In this document: one piece after another, positions 23,401 to 35,792 of the stretch
Numbering within the stretch: position 1 is the stretch's first letter
Layout: every line of letters begins with the position of its first letter
Assembly: GCA_023313575.1 (NCBI GenBank)
Contig: JAJTTP010000017.1
Span: forward strand, 186,001 to 250,000
Origin: Eutypella sp. D-1
Lineage: Eukaryota > Ascomycota > Sordariomycetes > Xylariales > Diatrypaceae
Direction: 5' to 3'
Length of the DNA stretch: 64,000 nt
Made by a program: the position numbers and the translations under genes
The notes under the pieces: generated by a model
Databases searched by the model: none
Told to the model about the DNA's origin: nothing
Seen by the model: only the letters and a program-made list of their open reading frames with translations

Positions 23401-25070
23401 GCTCAGGACTCCTCAGCTGCCGATATCGTCCAGGCATTCCCGTTTCACAATTATTTCTCGAATGCGCCCCAGCCCTTATTTCCCCAAGAGGCGGACCGAG
23501 AAGCGGTTCTGAACATCGCTAGTGGCTGCTATCGCCACATAAGCAAGATCTTCTCCGAGCTCGAGGATGTCATTCCATTTGAGATCTTGCGACGTGACAA
23601 GGACAAGGCCAACTACCTACTGACCAACGAGGCACGTATAATTGCCATGACCTCGACTCATGCTGCTATGCGCCGCGCAGAAATCGCTTCACACGGCTTC
23701 CATTATGACAATGTGGTCATGGAGGAAGCCGCACAAATTACCGAGATAGAGAATTTCATTCCCCTTGCCATGCAAAAGCCCAAAGACGGACAAATGCCCC
23801 TCCAGAGAGTGGTTCTCTGCGGTGATCATTACCAAAACTCACCCGTCATCCAAAGTCTCGCCTTTAGGCATTACGCAAACCTTGAGCAGTCGCTCTTCTC
23901 TAGGTTCGTTCGCCTGGGCATACCAACGATCACACTAGATATGCAAGGACGTGCGCGGCCCTCCATTGCGAAGCTCTACCAATGGCGGTACCCGAACCTG
24001 GGCAATCTGCCGCACGTAGAGGAGCAGCCGGAGTTCCAGATGGCGAACGCGGGCTTCAAGTACGAGTACCAATTCATCAACGTGCCGGACTACAGGGGCA
24101 AGGGAGAGGCCGAGCCGACACCGCACTTTCTGCAGAACCTGGGCGAGGCCGAGTATGCCGTCGCCATCTACCAGTACATGCGACTACTGGGGTACCCGGC
24201 GAGCAAAGTCAGCATACTGGCGACGTACGCGGGTCAAAGGGCACTCATCCGCGACGTACTTGCCCACCGCTGCGCCAAGAACCCCATCTTCGGTATGCCC
24301 AAGATCGTGACTACGGTCGACAAGTACCAGGGCGAGCAGAACGACTGTAAGTTAAAAATCAAGAAACCCCCCCTGCCCCCCCACAACGTTGAACCGAAAA
24401 GGGATCATTTTCTAACGCCTCGGGCTTAACAGACATCATCCTCTCGCTTACCCGCACGACGCGCGTGGGCTACCTCCGCGACATCCGGCGCCTGACGGTG
24501 GCGCTCTCGCGCGCCCGTCTGGGCCTGTACATCCTAGGCCGCCGCGAGGTGTTCGAGGCGTGCTATGAGTTGCGGCCGGCGTTCGAGCTCCTGCTGCAGC
24601 GGCCGGACAAGCTCGTGCTCTCGACGGGCGAGATGTGGCCCTCGACCCGTGTCCTGGCCGAGCCCGAGAACACCACCGCCGATGCCGCGGCCCCGTCGGG
24701 TAACGAGGAGGCCGTCATGGAGGGCGTCGAGCACCTGGGCCAGTTCGTCTTCGAGATGACGGGCGTCAAGGCCCGACAGCTCCGCGCCGAGAGGGGCTTA
24801 CTCGAGGGCGAGGGCGAGGAGAGCGCCTCCTTGGATCCTGTCCCCGAGGCCGACGGCGACGAACCTGATTATGTCGTCGCGGATGAGGACGAGGACGATG
24901 AGGGCGAGGAAGAGGGTGATGGTGATGGTAATGGGGATGACGATGAGGATATTGGGGATGCTGACGCTGATGTCGAGGTTGGTGATGTGCCTAAGGAAGG
25001 AGAAGGAGAAGGGGAAGGGGAAGGAGAGGCCGAGGCGGGCGCTGGGCCGTCTAACCACGGCGCCAATTAA
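20497..25070 (+). CDS. Intron-binding helicase Aquarius (Cwf11 family)
   Basis: Model join(20497..24346,24433..25070), 1495 residues. The single intron has donor GTAAGT and acceptor AACAG, and splicing gives QGEQNDYIILSLTRTT, the conserved SF1 motif V. Aquarius/Cwf11 is a spliceosome SF1 helicase that binds intron RNA upstream of the branch site. The N-terminal ~750 residues are the ARM-like/beta-barrel part (KNEIWDVLEKDGFPYK...LLVLEGLQTLESYLWPGY). The helicase core has Walker A GPPGTGKT at 839-846, motif II MEEAAQ at about 1075, motif III LCGDHYQNSPV, QGRARPSI and motif VI VALSRARLGLYI. The EEAAQ form of motif II is usual for Aquarius. The tail after ~1420 is an extreme Asp/Glu/Gly low-complexity stretch. 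The length matches fungal orthologues. The start is the first ATG after an ATG-poor leader. Confidence 0.93.
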
Positions 25071-25964
25071 TACCGAATCAAGCCCGTGATAGCCCTACCC
25101 TAGGGTCTCGGAACAAGCAAGAGGGAGGAGAAAACCGGGCGAGAACAAACAAACAGGGAGGTCACGAAAAGGAAAAAAAGAATTCAGGGGTCGCTTGGTC
25201 AGTTAGCTACGGTGGGCTGCCGATGTGAGATGTTGTAGTGGTAGCGGTAGTGGTGGTAGTAGTAGTAATTGCTTGTCACGAATGATAGAAAAGGGGGAGA
25301 GAAAAATTGATGATTCTGATATGATGAGCGATATGAACAAACAGGGTTAATGGGCATCATCACGGCGTGGTCTATGCGTACTGTGTGTTGTTTATTTCTA
25401 AGCACAACACGTACACGTAGGCGGAAAACGTGATGAACGTAATAGACAATATCGCGTCCGGGACAGAATGCAGTAACTACGAGGAATGACGGATATGCCC
25501 TACCTACATAACTGAAGTCCCTAGGTTATAATGTATCATACATTACCACATTTAAGAGCCGGTGGTGTGGTGTGATCCTTGATACTCATGATCATCACCA
25601 CCAGTACGGGAAAATATATATATATATATTTATTTATATCTATACACACAAATTACATACGAAACCTACAGCAGATCCGGCGATTGTTACCAGAGATACG
25701 TATGTGTTGTTGAGCTAAGCCTGAGGGAGGCGGGGGACTGAGCGACGGGAAGGGGTTCAACGGAGCTTTACACTTGCTGCCTGCCTACCTGTCTGTCAGC
25801 TTAGGAAGCTAGGTCATGTAAATCAGAGACGAAAAAGGGGGAGGGGCCTCCGGGGGGAGGAGGGGTTGAAGCTTGATTACTCAAGTCTTGCTATTCACCT
25901 GGCGACAACAAGGCGGGAGAGAGCTATAAGCTATTGTAAGAGGCGGATTTCCCAACAACAAGAA
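25071..25964. other. Downstream region of the Aquarius gene
   Basis: This 894 bp stretch is AT-rich with an AT dinucleotide tract near 25614-25630. It should contain the 3'UTR and terminator of the helicase gene and the 5' flank of the tRNA-like unit. I see no gene in it. Confidence 0.5.
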
Positions 25965-26074
25965 GCCTGGGTGGTGTAATGGTAACACACTGTCAAGCTG
26001 GGCCTCATCCCCCAATGGGGGTGGTACGTGCCATAGGGATTCGAGAGTCCTTGGTTCGATTCCAAGCTCGGGCG
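25965..26074 (+). tRNA. tRNA-like Pol III gene, isotype not resolved
   Basis: This 110 nt unit has most tRNA parts. The acceptor GCCTGGG (25965-25971) pairs with CTCGGGC (26067-26073) through two G-U pairs. A D-arm GTGT/ACAC surrounds AATGGTA. A perfect T-arm CTTGG-TTCGATT-CCAAG lies at 26050-26066. A-box (TGGTGTAATGG) and B-box (GGTTCGATTCC) promoter elements are present, and a T7 run follows at 26083. The excess of ~37 nt and an internal CCCCC/GGGGG hairpin suggest an intron. I could not build a clean anticodon stem, so the amino acid is unassigned. It may be an intron-containing tRNA I folded poorly, a decayed tRNA, or a tRNA-derived Pol III transcript. Confidence 0.55.
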
Positions 26075-26082
26075 GGCATTAC

Positions 26083-26089
26083 TTTTTTT
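26083..26089 (+). terminator. Pol III T-run terminator
   Basis: Seven consecutive T begin eight bases after the discriminator base of the tRNA-like unit, followed by more T-rich runs. This is the standard RNA polymerase III termination signal and supports transcription of the upstream unit. Confidence 0.6.
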
Positions 26090-29000
26090 CTTTTCTTTTC
26101 TTTTTTTTTTTCACTTTCCTCACCCTTTAAATAGTTCTTTCTTTTAATAAAAAAAATCTAGGATCGATCTCGATAACTTGTAGTAAATGACACAGGCCTC
26201 GTTTTTCGGACGTTGTATTGCAAGGTAAGGCGTACTTGGGCAGTTCTACCTTCCCCAAGTTCGAAGGATAGATCTTTGCCGCATATACGTATGTACCACA
26301 TTTCTACTGTACAGTAGTATGGGAACAAGGGAACAGTGTTGTACGTTCTCCCTCCCCGCCAATCTCACCCCGAGGGCGTACGAAGCTGCTGTACTGCTGT
26401 TGTCCAGTGACATAGTGATGACGATGATGGAATTCGGGAGGCTTAACGCCGAGAACCGATAGGGAAATTTTTTTTAAATAAAAATAAAAACGTTAACAGA
26501 GCCCAAGTCCAGTGTGGTGGCGATGGTGGTAGTACGAGAACGGCGGCCTTGGGGTTTTCCTCTTTTTTCTTTGGTTCTCATTCTTTTTTATTTCAAAAAG
26601 GTTATTTTATTTTATTTTATTTTTTGTTTATTGACGTACTTAATTACCGAGGTGCTTGTTTTATCATCGTTTGCCCTCGCAAACACGAACTGGTTCATTA
26701 CATGTGAGAACGCTCCCTGGTCGCTGGTATGCGCGGACTTTTCAGCCAGCTAAGTCCGGGCGTTACCTTCTCCTCCAGTAGCCACTATTTGCTTGTTCTA
26801 TCTGACTGTCTACTTGACTTAGGTAACTGACCGCCAGGTGGCTAAATATATACTATATCGGCTCGGAGAAGACCAAGAACAACGAGGGGAGGGGAAATGG
26901 GAGAGGGGGCGCCCGGCGGCGGCGGCGGCGCCGCTGCTGCCCCGTGCTACTCCGCATCTCGCATGCTGCAGGCTGCAAGGTGACTTCAGAATGAGTCAAA
27001 CGACTACTCTGACAGTTCGGTACCACGCGGGCCCCGGGTAGAAGCAGACCAGATAGGTAGATAGAGAAACCTGCTGTTCGGGTAGGTAAGGCGTGGTGGT
27101 GCCTTTTCGGGGTTAAGCAAAGGAAAGAGCCGTTTTGGCTGCCTGGGTAGGTTAAGTAGGGATGGTGGTTTAGGGGGGCGGCGTCGGGTTCTTCTGGAAA
27201 GTAATCATCAGACGTTCGCACCAGACGTTCGCACGTATTCCCGCAAGCAAATCTTCTGGGAAGGTCCTGATAGGCTGCAGCGACAGCGGCGTTACGGCGT
27301 TTGTTGTAGATGATCTGACGATTCCTCCTTTTTTTTTTTTCACCTGCCACACATCTGTCTACCCAAGGTAGTCTGGACGGGAACTACCACCTACTTATCT
27401 TTTCTTTGACTAACGTGACCATTAGCCAACCCTGACAGCCAAACACTAGTCCACATCTCTCTCTCTCTGTCTCTCTCTTCTCCCTCTGGCATGGGCTTCT
27501 TGGCATGTAGGGCAAACACACCCTCGCTTCGCTGGAAGAGGAGGGAGCTTTTAGTTACATAAGTTTACCTACCTAGTGTACGAAGTTAAGAGAGGTGTGT
27601 GTGTCTGTGTGCTGCTCGCTCTAATCTCTAATTGACTAAATAGACCATTCAGGAGCCAGTAATAATAAGTCTCCGCGTTCCGGTTTGTCCATTTATCCGC
27701 ACCAAAAAAAAGCTGTCTTTCCTCCCCCCCTCTCCGCCCCCCCTGCTTGGAAAACAGGGTTGGAAAGGAACGAAAAATGGTAGTAGGCAAGCAGACCAAA
27801 CAAAATAGAATTGCATCAAAATGATATCGCGGGCCGAAACGGGATGGAGAAATATCCTGATTTGTTTTTTTCTTTCCTATCCTGGTGGGGTGAGGAGGAG
27901 GAGGGGTTTGGGAGTGGGAGGCCCCTGGGATGTTGTATGTAAGAAAGAAAAACTTGAACTTCGTACCTAGTTATGTACATATGCATTTATTCATCGTGTA
28001 TGTGATACCCGGCAGTCTATATACCACCTGCCCGCCCTCTATCTCTGGGCTTCCTGGTTGGGCATCTTTAGGCTTTGGACACCTAAACAGCAGAAGTTAA
28101 TATCAAATGTTTTGTTGCAGGCTGTTATTGGAGTTTCAAGGTTGGGATTTTCGATTTTCGATTTCCGACCCCTTTGGCCTTCTAGAAGTTAGAGCTTAAA
28201 ATAGGACGATTTGTTCCGGGCTCACATGCTGCGCAGGGGGCTTGGACCATTGGATCAAATGGTAAGAACCCGGGGAATTTTGATCGGAAAAAGCGCACAT
28301 CGCATCGGGGGGCCACGATTTGGGGGGGAGGGGGCAAAGCTGAAGTAGGTAATTGTAATTGTCATCAAGGACCTTTTTTCAGCCCCCTTCTCAGCCCTTA
28401 CAATTAATCCTTTTACTCCTCCCAGATCTTTTTGGATGTTATTACCTTTTATAATGGATCAAGAAGGGAATCCATTCATTCATCGGGGTTTGGTACATAG
28501 AGTTGATAAGATAACAATAACATATTGACACAGTCGAACCCTTGAACATAAGGTAACCCATGTGTTTGAACATGATTACGAGGAGGTAAGTACGTATGCA
28601 ACTTGTGGGACATCAGCCCATGTTATCGGGCTGGCTATGCAACAGCTTACATGATACATAGATGAATGACAATGAATGTGGAAGTACATCGTACCTTCCT
28701 TCTTTTTTGCCTTCCTTCTAGAAGCTGAAGCGAACCACCTTCAAGGCTACTACTACTTAAGTACATACCTACTCAAAGCACTGAACTTAGCTACCTACCT
28801 AGACCATTGTCAGATAACCTCAAACCTCATTCCCGACTAAAGCATGTGGGAAGAAACTGCAACGTAACCACAGCAAAGTATGTGGGTTGTAACTATAAGG
28901 CTGTGTGATACTAAGTACCTATGTGACCTGTTCACCTAAACCACATAAGTAGCCTGCAATATGTACATAGTATCTAGGTCCCAGGGTATTATGCTATGTG

Positions 29001-29799
29001 GGTTATACACTTTCTTCGATATGTGAATCTCAACCTTGGAAGGTATGATTGTCAATGAGTTGGATATGAAGGTAATAACGCTTGCTTATGTCCAAAGCCG
29101 TCAGAATAAGTCAGATTGTGTTTCAACATAAGAATCATCAGAGTCAGCTGATTGTAACTAGGTATGTATGGATTGACATATATAATAATATGATAGGGCA
29201 AGGCAATGAATGTGTGCCTACTAGCACCTTCCTAGGCCTACTTAAACACTTTTCCCTACCTGTCATAACAATTTTCATATGGAGACAGCATATGAATGTT
29301 TAGGTAGTTGAAATTGATCTCAACCTTTGAATCATATGCTAATGTTGGAATAGCTGAATGACAAGAACAGTAACATCAACAGCCTGGGGGTAATTATATA
29401 CCACCTGCACCTGTAGGCATCACCTGGGAATTCAAGGTTGGTAACATCATTGGTGGGTCCCAAAGTTACAGATTGTAAAGTTACGAACGAACTTTAGGTT
29501 ATGTCCATACATAGTACTAGGCAGGTACGTACTGAGGCGAAAGCACAGACCATTCTCGAACCCTATTCTTCCCCAAAGCCAGAGTTTAAGTACTGGGTAC
29601 TTTAAGGGCTTAGTTTGGGTACTTAGGCAGACATTGCTATCCTATTACTAGCCTCTCCCATATCATTACCAATACTTGTACCTGGATATCTAGTAGAACA
29701 CCTGCAAACGGGTACTAGATACCTAGATACTTGGTAAAAAGATGGGTAAGATAAACCGGCTGGACTTTGGGGGGGAGGGGAGGGCTGTTGCAAAGTATG
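26090..29799. other. 3.7 kb gene desert
   Basis: No open frame here has coding character, conserved motifs or plausible exon joins. The sequence is AT-rich with many copies of short TAGGTA/TACCTA-type motifs, T/A homopolymers and a GGC-rich patch near 26910-26935. It may hold distal control DNA for eIF4G or a noncoding RNA; nothing in the sequence shows which. Confidence 0.5.
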
Positions 29800-30970
29800 T
29801 GTGGGAGACCCACTATTTTTCATATTGTCAACTTTTTTTTTCTTGCTCCCCCCTTCCGTTGCCCATCGCACTAATAATTTATATTTCTTTACCCATACAT
29901 CACCTCACGATTCTGTGACGGACCTCAGAAATACCCCATCCTTCTGTAGGTCAAATCCCCTCTCTGAAGTCTTTTTTTTCTTCTGACGAGGGTTTGGAAT
30001 TTTCGTTATTTCTCTGTGTATTTACTACATAAAGAGAAAGAAAAATCTCCACTCAATCTCTCTCTCTCTCTCTCCATTGTCTTCTCTTATCTCGCCCATC
30101 CGAGACAAGAGAATTGACAGGATACCACCACACCACTCCTACCCAGCATTTCCATCAGTGGCATCGACACCGATATCGATATCGACATCGGCATCGACAT
30201 CGACATCAAGGTCCTTATCCCTGATACCCGCGCCAAGTGCGGATAAACCAAGAGTCCCCCCCCCCCCCCATCATCGCCGAGAGCATTTCTTCGATTGATC
30301 AGCATCCTCAGGAAGCGACACTCACCTTTATTCTTCATTTTCTTGATTCTAGACGTTTTCCTCCCGTGCAGGCGACGCTCTTTTTTTTTTCTTGTTTCCG
30401 TTTTTTTTAATTTTTTATTCTCACTCCTTTTCTCCTACCGAACCTCCCCGACCGATAAACCTTCCTCTTTCCCTCATCGCTCGCCTACCTCGATCGATAA
30501 GTTTCACCATATCACTCTCACTCTCACTGTAACGGACGGTCGAGCTGTTATCATAGATTTTTCTCCCGACCTGTGTCTATCAAGTTACGAGAAACAGTTG
30601 ATAACCCGAACGCCTCCCACTTAAGGACCGCCAATCTAATTTCCCCATTGCGATCCATCTCCGAAACTTTGCGATTACCACATTCATTTCTGTCATCTTC
30701 AGGAAAAGAAAAAAAAAACTTTTTTTTCTTTTCCCCATCGCACTTCTTAACCTGCATCACGGTTTTCATCCACCACGGTCACCACGGTGCAGCTTTTCGA
30801 TTCATATTCGGATTTGATATTCGATTGTCTAGAAAAGCTATACGATTTGCGATCTTGTCTGAAGTGTGCATAATTCAGAATATCAATCCTCTCGAGCAAT
30901 CAACCCACCACCCATCATCATCACCTAGGCGAAAAATAAGAGCTTGTCCTCAGGCGGTACAGCATCACAT
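29800..30970 (+). promoter_or_regulatory. Probable ATG-free promoter/5' leader of eIF4G
   Basis: Reading line by line, I find no ATG on the plus strand between 29797-29799 and the eIF4G start at 30971, i.e. 1171 nt, where about 18 would be expected by chance. The stretch is pyrimidine-rich, with CT repeats at 30056-30074, many T-runs and a GACATC/GATATC-like repeat near 30170-30206. Selection against upstream start codons is the simplest explanation and implies that a long part of this region is transcribed as 5'UTR. The transcription start and any leader introns are not resolved. Confidence 0.55.
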
Positions 30971-33900
30971 ATGACTTCCACTGCCTCCCAGAAAAATACG
31001 ACACAAGCAACCACGTCTTCCACGAACCCTTCGGTGTCGTCGTACGCTTCCGCTGCCGGCTCAGGTAAGAAGCAGTCCCCGGCCCCGCTGGTCGCCTCTG
31101 GTTCTAGTCAGCCAGTTGTCGCGGCTGGATCATCTGTGCCTACGCCACAACATGCGAAGTCGTCGTCTTCAATTTCGTCCATGAACGGCCGGCCTAACAT
31201 CATGCCTGCTGTCCCCGCCGTTGCTCACGGCACATCGTCCGTCAACGGACTTCCTGAATCGCACAAGCGCACCCCTTCCGTAACTATCAACAACGGCCGC
31301 AACAGTTTTTCTAACGGCGGCGCGAGCGCTCCCAAGAGCGGAATTCAGTTTGGGTTTAACGAATCCCCTGCCGTTTCCCACAGTACCCCGCAAGCTGTAT
31401 CTGCACCCATCCCCATCCCCGGAGGAGCTGGGTCTAACCGGGCTACATCGCCTGCAAACTCGCCATCTCCAATCCCTCTGCCATCTGCTAGTGGTGGCCG
31501 ACCCCCTTCAAGCGCTCAGCAGGGTGCCAACATGACTTTTGGCAGCTTTACTGGCGACGGTGACGTAAGTAAACCAGTGTATCACCATTCTGGCCCCACC
31601 CGACCCCATCTCTTCCCCTTTGCCTTTACAATTTGATACCGATTGTTCATATGGCTAACCTCGATGCGCAGCGCACCCATATGCGGACACCCTCTATGTC
31701 GCAAGATCCGAACTCACTCGGGTCTCACTCGCCCCATCTGAGGAGGAACTCAAACCACAGTCACGCAGATATCAACAACCAACCTATTCCGCCACAGGGC
31801 GGTATGGGCCGTGGAAACTATGGCGCAGGTCGCGGTCGCGGCGGTTACAATAACAACTTCAACAACCACCACAATACGGGCTACCCTCCCAATGCTAACT
31901 ATCCTCGAGGCCCCCCGAACCAAGGGAGAGGTGGCGTCCCGGGCCCCTATCCGAACAACCGTCAGCAGCAGTTCGGTACTCCCCCGCCTCAACATCGGAG
32001 TCCGGCCTTACCCCCGGCGATGCCTCATCAGCCGCATAACATGCCGCCGGCTATGCCCCCATACTATTATCAGGGCCCCCCGATGGGTCCTACGCCTGTT
32101 CAACAAGTAACACCCCCTTCCCTTGCAGATCCCCTTCAAGAACCCCAGCAACAATTCAAATACGGCAGGAAAAAAGGCGGTGCTCGTCGTGACAACGAGA
32201 AGTACTCGGATCACATGCAGCAGACCGACTCTTTCAACAGGGATGGCCAAGAATATAATCAGAAGGCTCGGCGCTTTAGTAAGCGTTACGATAACCCGCG
32301 CAACAATGCGGATCGTCCTCGTCAATACCCCCCTGATAAGGCTGAGATGGCTCATGCCTCTGATCAACCCCCCAAAGTTCAACAACAATTGCACCCGCCT
32401 TTTACTTCGTCCATGTCCCCGAGATGGGGACACATAGACCTATCGCCAGCAAGTGGTAATTTTGATCGCTTACTAACAAATGCGAAGCAGAACTACTACC
32501 CGGGTCACTACGACCCTAACATGAGGCAGGGTATGCCCATGCAAGGCTACCCTACATATCCCATGATGCACGGACAGGGTCAGTCCCCTGGAGCTAACTA
32601 CCAGATGCCGTATGCCCCGGGCCCATATAATCCACCTGGCGGTCAGCCCATGTCCCGTAACTCTTCTCAATTATCTGATAACAGACCAACCTCGAGCACG
32701 AGCCAGGCTGCCCCACCCGCTATTGCACAAAGCACACCGCAACCCCACCCCGCCACGGTGAAGCCTCCAGTAGTCCAGTCTCCGCACTTCACACGGCCGG
32801 CAAAGAAGAGCTGTGCCATTGTGATCAAGAATGACCAAGGCGAAGCTTTGGATCTCTCTCGTCTCAAGGCTCCTGCCTCACCTGCTCCTAATAGCCAGAG
32901 CTCTAAGACGCCCCCAGTTGTCTCTTCCACACCGCCACCCAAGCCATCTACACCACAGACTTCAGCGCCCGCCCACAGCCGGTCGGAAAGTGCATCCACA
33001 AAGACAGCAGAGGAAATTCAAAACGAGTTCAAGACGCAGATGGCGCTCCTAGCCGACAAGGGGAAGGACACCAATGCCACTAAACCAGCTGAAGAAGAGA
33101 AGGCCAAGGCCGAGAAGGCTGTTGAAGAGAAGACAGAGGCTGAGCCAAAGGAGCTGAACAAAACCAAGACTTCTGACGAGGTCAAGACCAAACTCGAGGT
33201 CGAAGAGAAGGCCGAAGAGAAAGCCGAAGAGAAAGCCGAGGCGGATGCTAAGCCAGATGAGAAGAGCACTGCGGAAGAGCCTTCCAAAGCGGACGAAGAT
33301 GATGATATCGAACGCATCATCCGCGAAATGGAGGAGGCAGATGCAAAGCGTGAGAAGGAGGAAGCAGAACGCGAGGCGAAGCGGAAGGTGGAGCAGGAAG
33401 CCAAGAAGAAGGCCGATGAGGCGGCGAGGGTGGCCAATGCCGCCGAAAACGACCGAAAGCTCCGTGAGGCCGAGGCTGAGATGGAGCGCCTCGAGCTGGA
33501 GAAGGAGGCGCGCCAGAAGGCGAATGAGGAGAAGGGGGTCAATGTCGAGGCACTCCTTGGCAATAAGACTCTTCCTAAGGAGACCGCTGCTCCCACGAAC
33601 GAGACTACCTCGAAGTTATCAAACCTCTCGCTCAATGACAAGCCCGCACCAAGCGGGAAACCCGCTCCTAGTGGGCGCGGTAACAAGCCTGCGGCGCTCA
33701 ATCTTGCTCCACTCAAGACCAGCTCCGTGGAGCCACCTCAACCCAGCGCCGCATTGCAATCCCTCAAAACGGCTAGGCTTTTGGAAGTGATCAAGACCGA
33801 CATTTACCCTCCCGGAATCAATTCGCCTAACCCTGCTCTGAACGCCGCTGTTGCCAAGAAAGGAACTTCTTTCAAGTACGACCCCAACTTCTTGCTCCAA

Positions 33901-35792
33901 TTCAAGGGCGTCTTCACGGAGCAGCCGTCGCTTGATTTTCACCAGCAGGTCAAGACCCTCATCGGTGATGGAGACGGTGGATCGCGATCCGCTTCGGTTA
34001 GGACTCCAGCAGGCGGATCCGGCCGACAGAACTCGAGAGGAGGGCCCTCTGCTTTCCCCGCAATGGGTAGTTTCGGTGCCCCTGGAGGCCGGACGCTACC
34101 TCCCGGAACTACCTCTGAGCAGCGCATGGCAATGTCTAGCGGAAATATGCCACGCCCTGCTATGAATATGGGAAGTTTCCCGAGCTCACGAGGTGGTTTC
34201 CCTGGCGGTGCTTCGATGTCCAGGACGTCCTCTGCCGCTACCATGGGCAATATTCCCAACTCGCCCCGACAAGGTAGCCGCCGCAACGCCAGCAGGCAGA
34301 ACACTTTCAATCCCAAGGCGGAAGCACAGGCTGCTAAGACTATGCCGCTTACCCAGGGCATGAAGATTGAGACCCTTACCGTCTCCCAAACGGGATGGAA
34401 GCCAAGCAGCATCGGCAGGGCCAGTCAGTCGGCCAATCAACCTGATACTCACATGGATCCCGCCATGGTCCAGCGAAAAGTCAAGGCTGCTCTGAACAAG
34501 ATGACCCCCGAGAACTTTGATAGGATCTCGGAACAGATCCTTCAGATCGCTGCCCAATCTAAGGACGAGACTGATGGCAGGACGTTGCGTCAAGTCATCC
34601 AGCTTACCTTTGAGAAGGCTACAGACGAAGCGCATTGGGCTTCGATGTACGCCAAGTTCTGCAAGCGGATGTTGGAGATGATGAGCCCTGAAATCCGTGA
34701 CGAGAACATACGCGACCGGACTGGAAATGTCGTCAATGGAGGTGCCTTATTCCGGAAGTACCTGCTCAACCGATGCCAGGAGGAGTTCGAACGCGGCTGG
34801 AAGGTGGCTCTGCCTGAGCCAAAAGAAGGCCAGGATAAGAAAGCGCTCGAGGCAGCTATGCTTTCAGACGAGTACTATATCGCTGCCGCAGCCAAGCGAC
34901 GTGGTCTCGGTTTAGTGCAGTTTATCGGTGAGCTTTACAAGCTCGGCATGCTTACTGAGCGTATCATGCACGAGTGTGTCAAGAAACTAGTAGACTACCA
35001 GGGCGTACCTGACGAGGCCGAGGTCGAGTCGCTTTCGAAGCTACTCCGAACTATCGGCGGCAACTTGGATTCGACGGAGAAGGGCAAGTTCATGATGGAC
35101 GCCTATTTCCAACGGATCGATGGAATGATGAACATGCCGGAACTCAATAGTCGACTGAAGTTCATGCTTATGGACGTGATCGACTTGAGGAAAGCCAACT
35201 GGGTTTCCAAGGACACCAACAAGGGCCCCAAGACTCTGGAGGAGGTGCGAGCGGAGGCCGAAGCCGCAGCAGCACAGAAAGCAGCCGAAGCCGCCCGTAG
35301 CAACCAGCGGGGTGGCCCCGGTGGCCGACCCCAGCCAGGTCGCGGTGATGCCAGAGGTTATCCGTCAGGCTTCCCGCAAGCTGCTCCTAACCAGGTCGGC
35401 ATGGATGATCTGCGACGTTTGAAGGGGGGTGCAAACCGTGCCTCCAGCTCGAATGTTACGCTTGGTCCGACTTCCATGATGTTCGGTTCACGCAGCAACA
35501 GCGGGCGGCGCCTAGGACCTGGCGGCTCGCTGAGTCGCGGTCCTGAGGATTCCGGTGCCTCCTCACGAACGGGCACCCCGCCGGTAAAGGAGAGCAGCAC
35601 CAACGCATTCAGGTGAGTGGCATGGTCAAATGAAGTATATATAGGAAGCGCACTATATACTAACAGATGTACAGTCTCCTTGCCAACATGGGGGAATCGG
35701 AGCATCCAGCCTCCCCGCCCAGCACGGCGGCATCGCCGGCCGTTTCTAAGGCCGTCCCTGATACTTCAGGCGCAGCCAAAGGGGGTAACTGA
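30971..35792 (+). CDS. Translation initiation factor eIF4G
   Basis: Three exons: join(30971..31564,31672..35612,35675..35792), 1550 residues. Introns have donors GTAAGT and GTGAGT, branches CTAAC, acceptors CAG, and stay in frame. eIF4G scaffolds the cap-binding complex: it binds eIF4E, eIF4A and poly(A)-binding protein to recruit 43S ribosomes. The N-terminal ~640 residues are low-complexity Ser/Pro/Asn/Gly/Gln with RGRGG-type RNA-binding tracts. A charged Glu/Lys/Ala coiled region follows at about 644-820. The eIF4E-binding motif YDPNFLL starts at Tyr 934 and fits YxxxxL-phi. The MIF4G HEAT domain spans about 1130-1376 (VKAALNKMTPENFDRI...LTFEKATDE). No MA3 domain is present, as usual in fungi. 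The C-terminus has RGGPGGRPQPGRG motifs and a short last exon. An upstream in-frame extension lacks ATG, so 30971 is the start. Confidence 0.95.
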
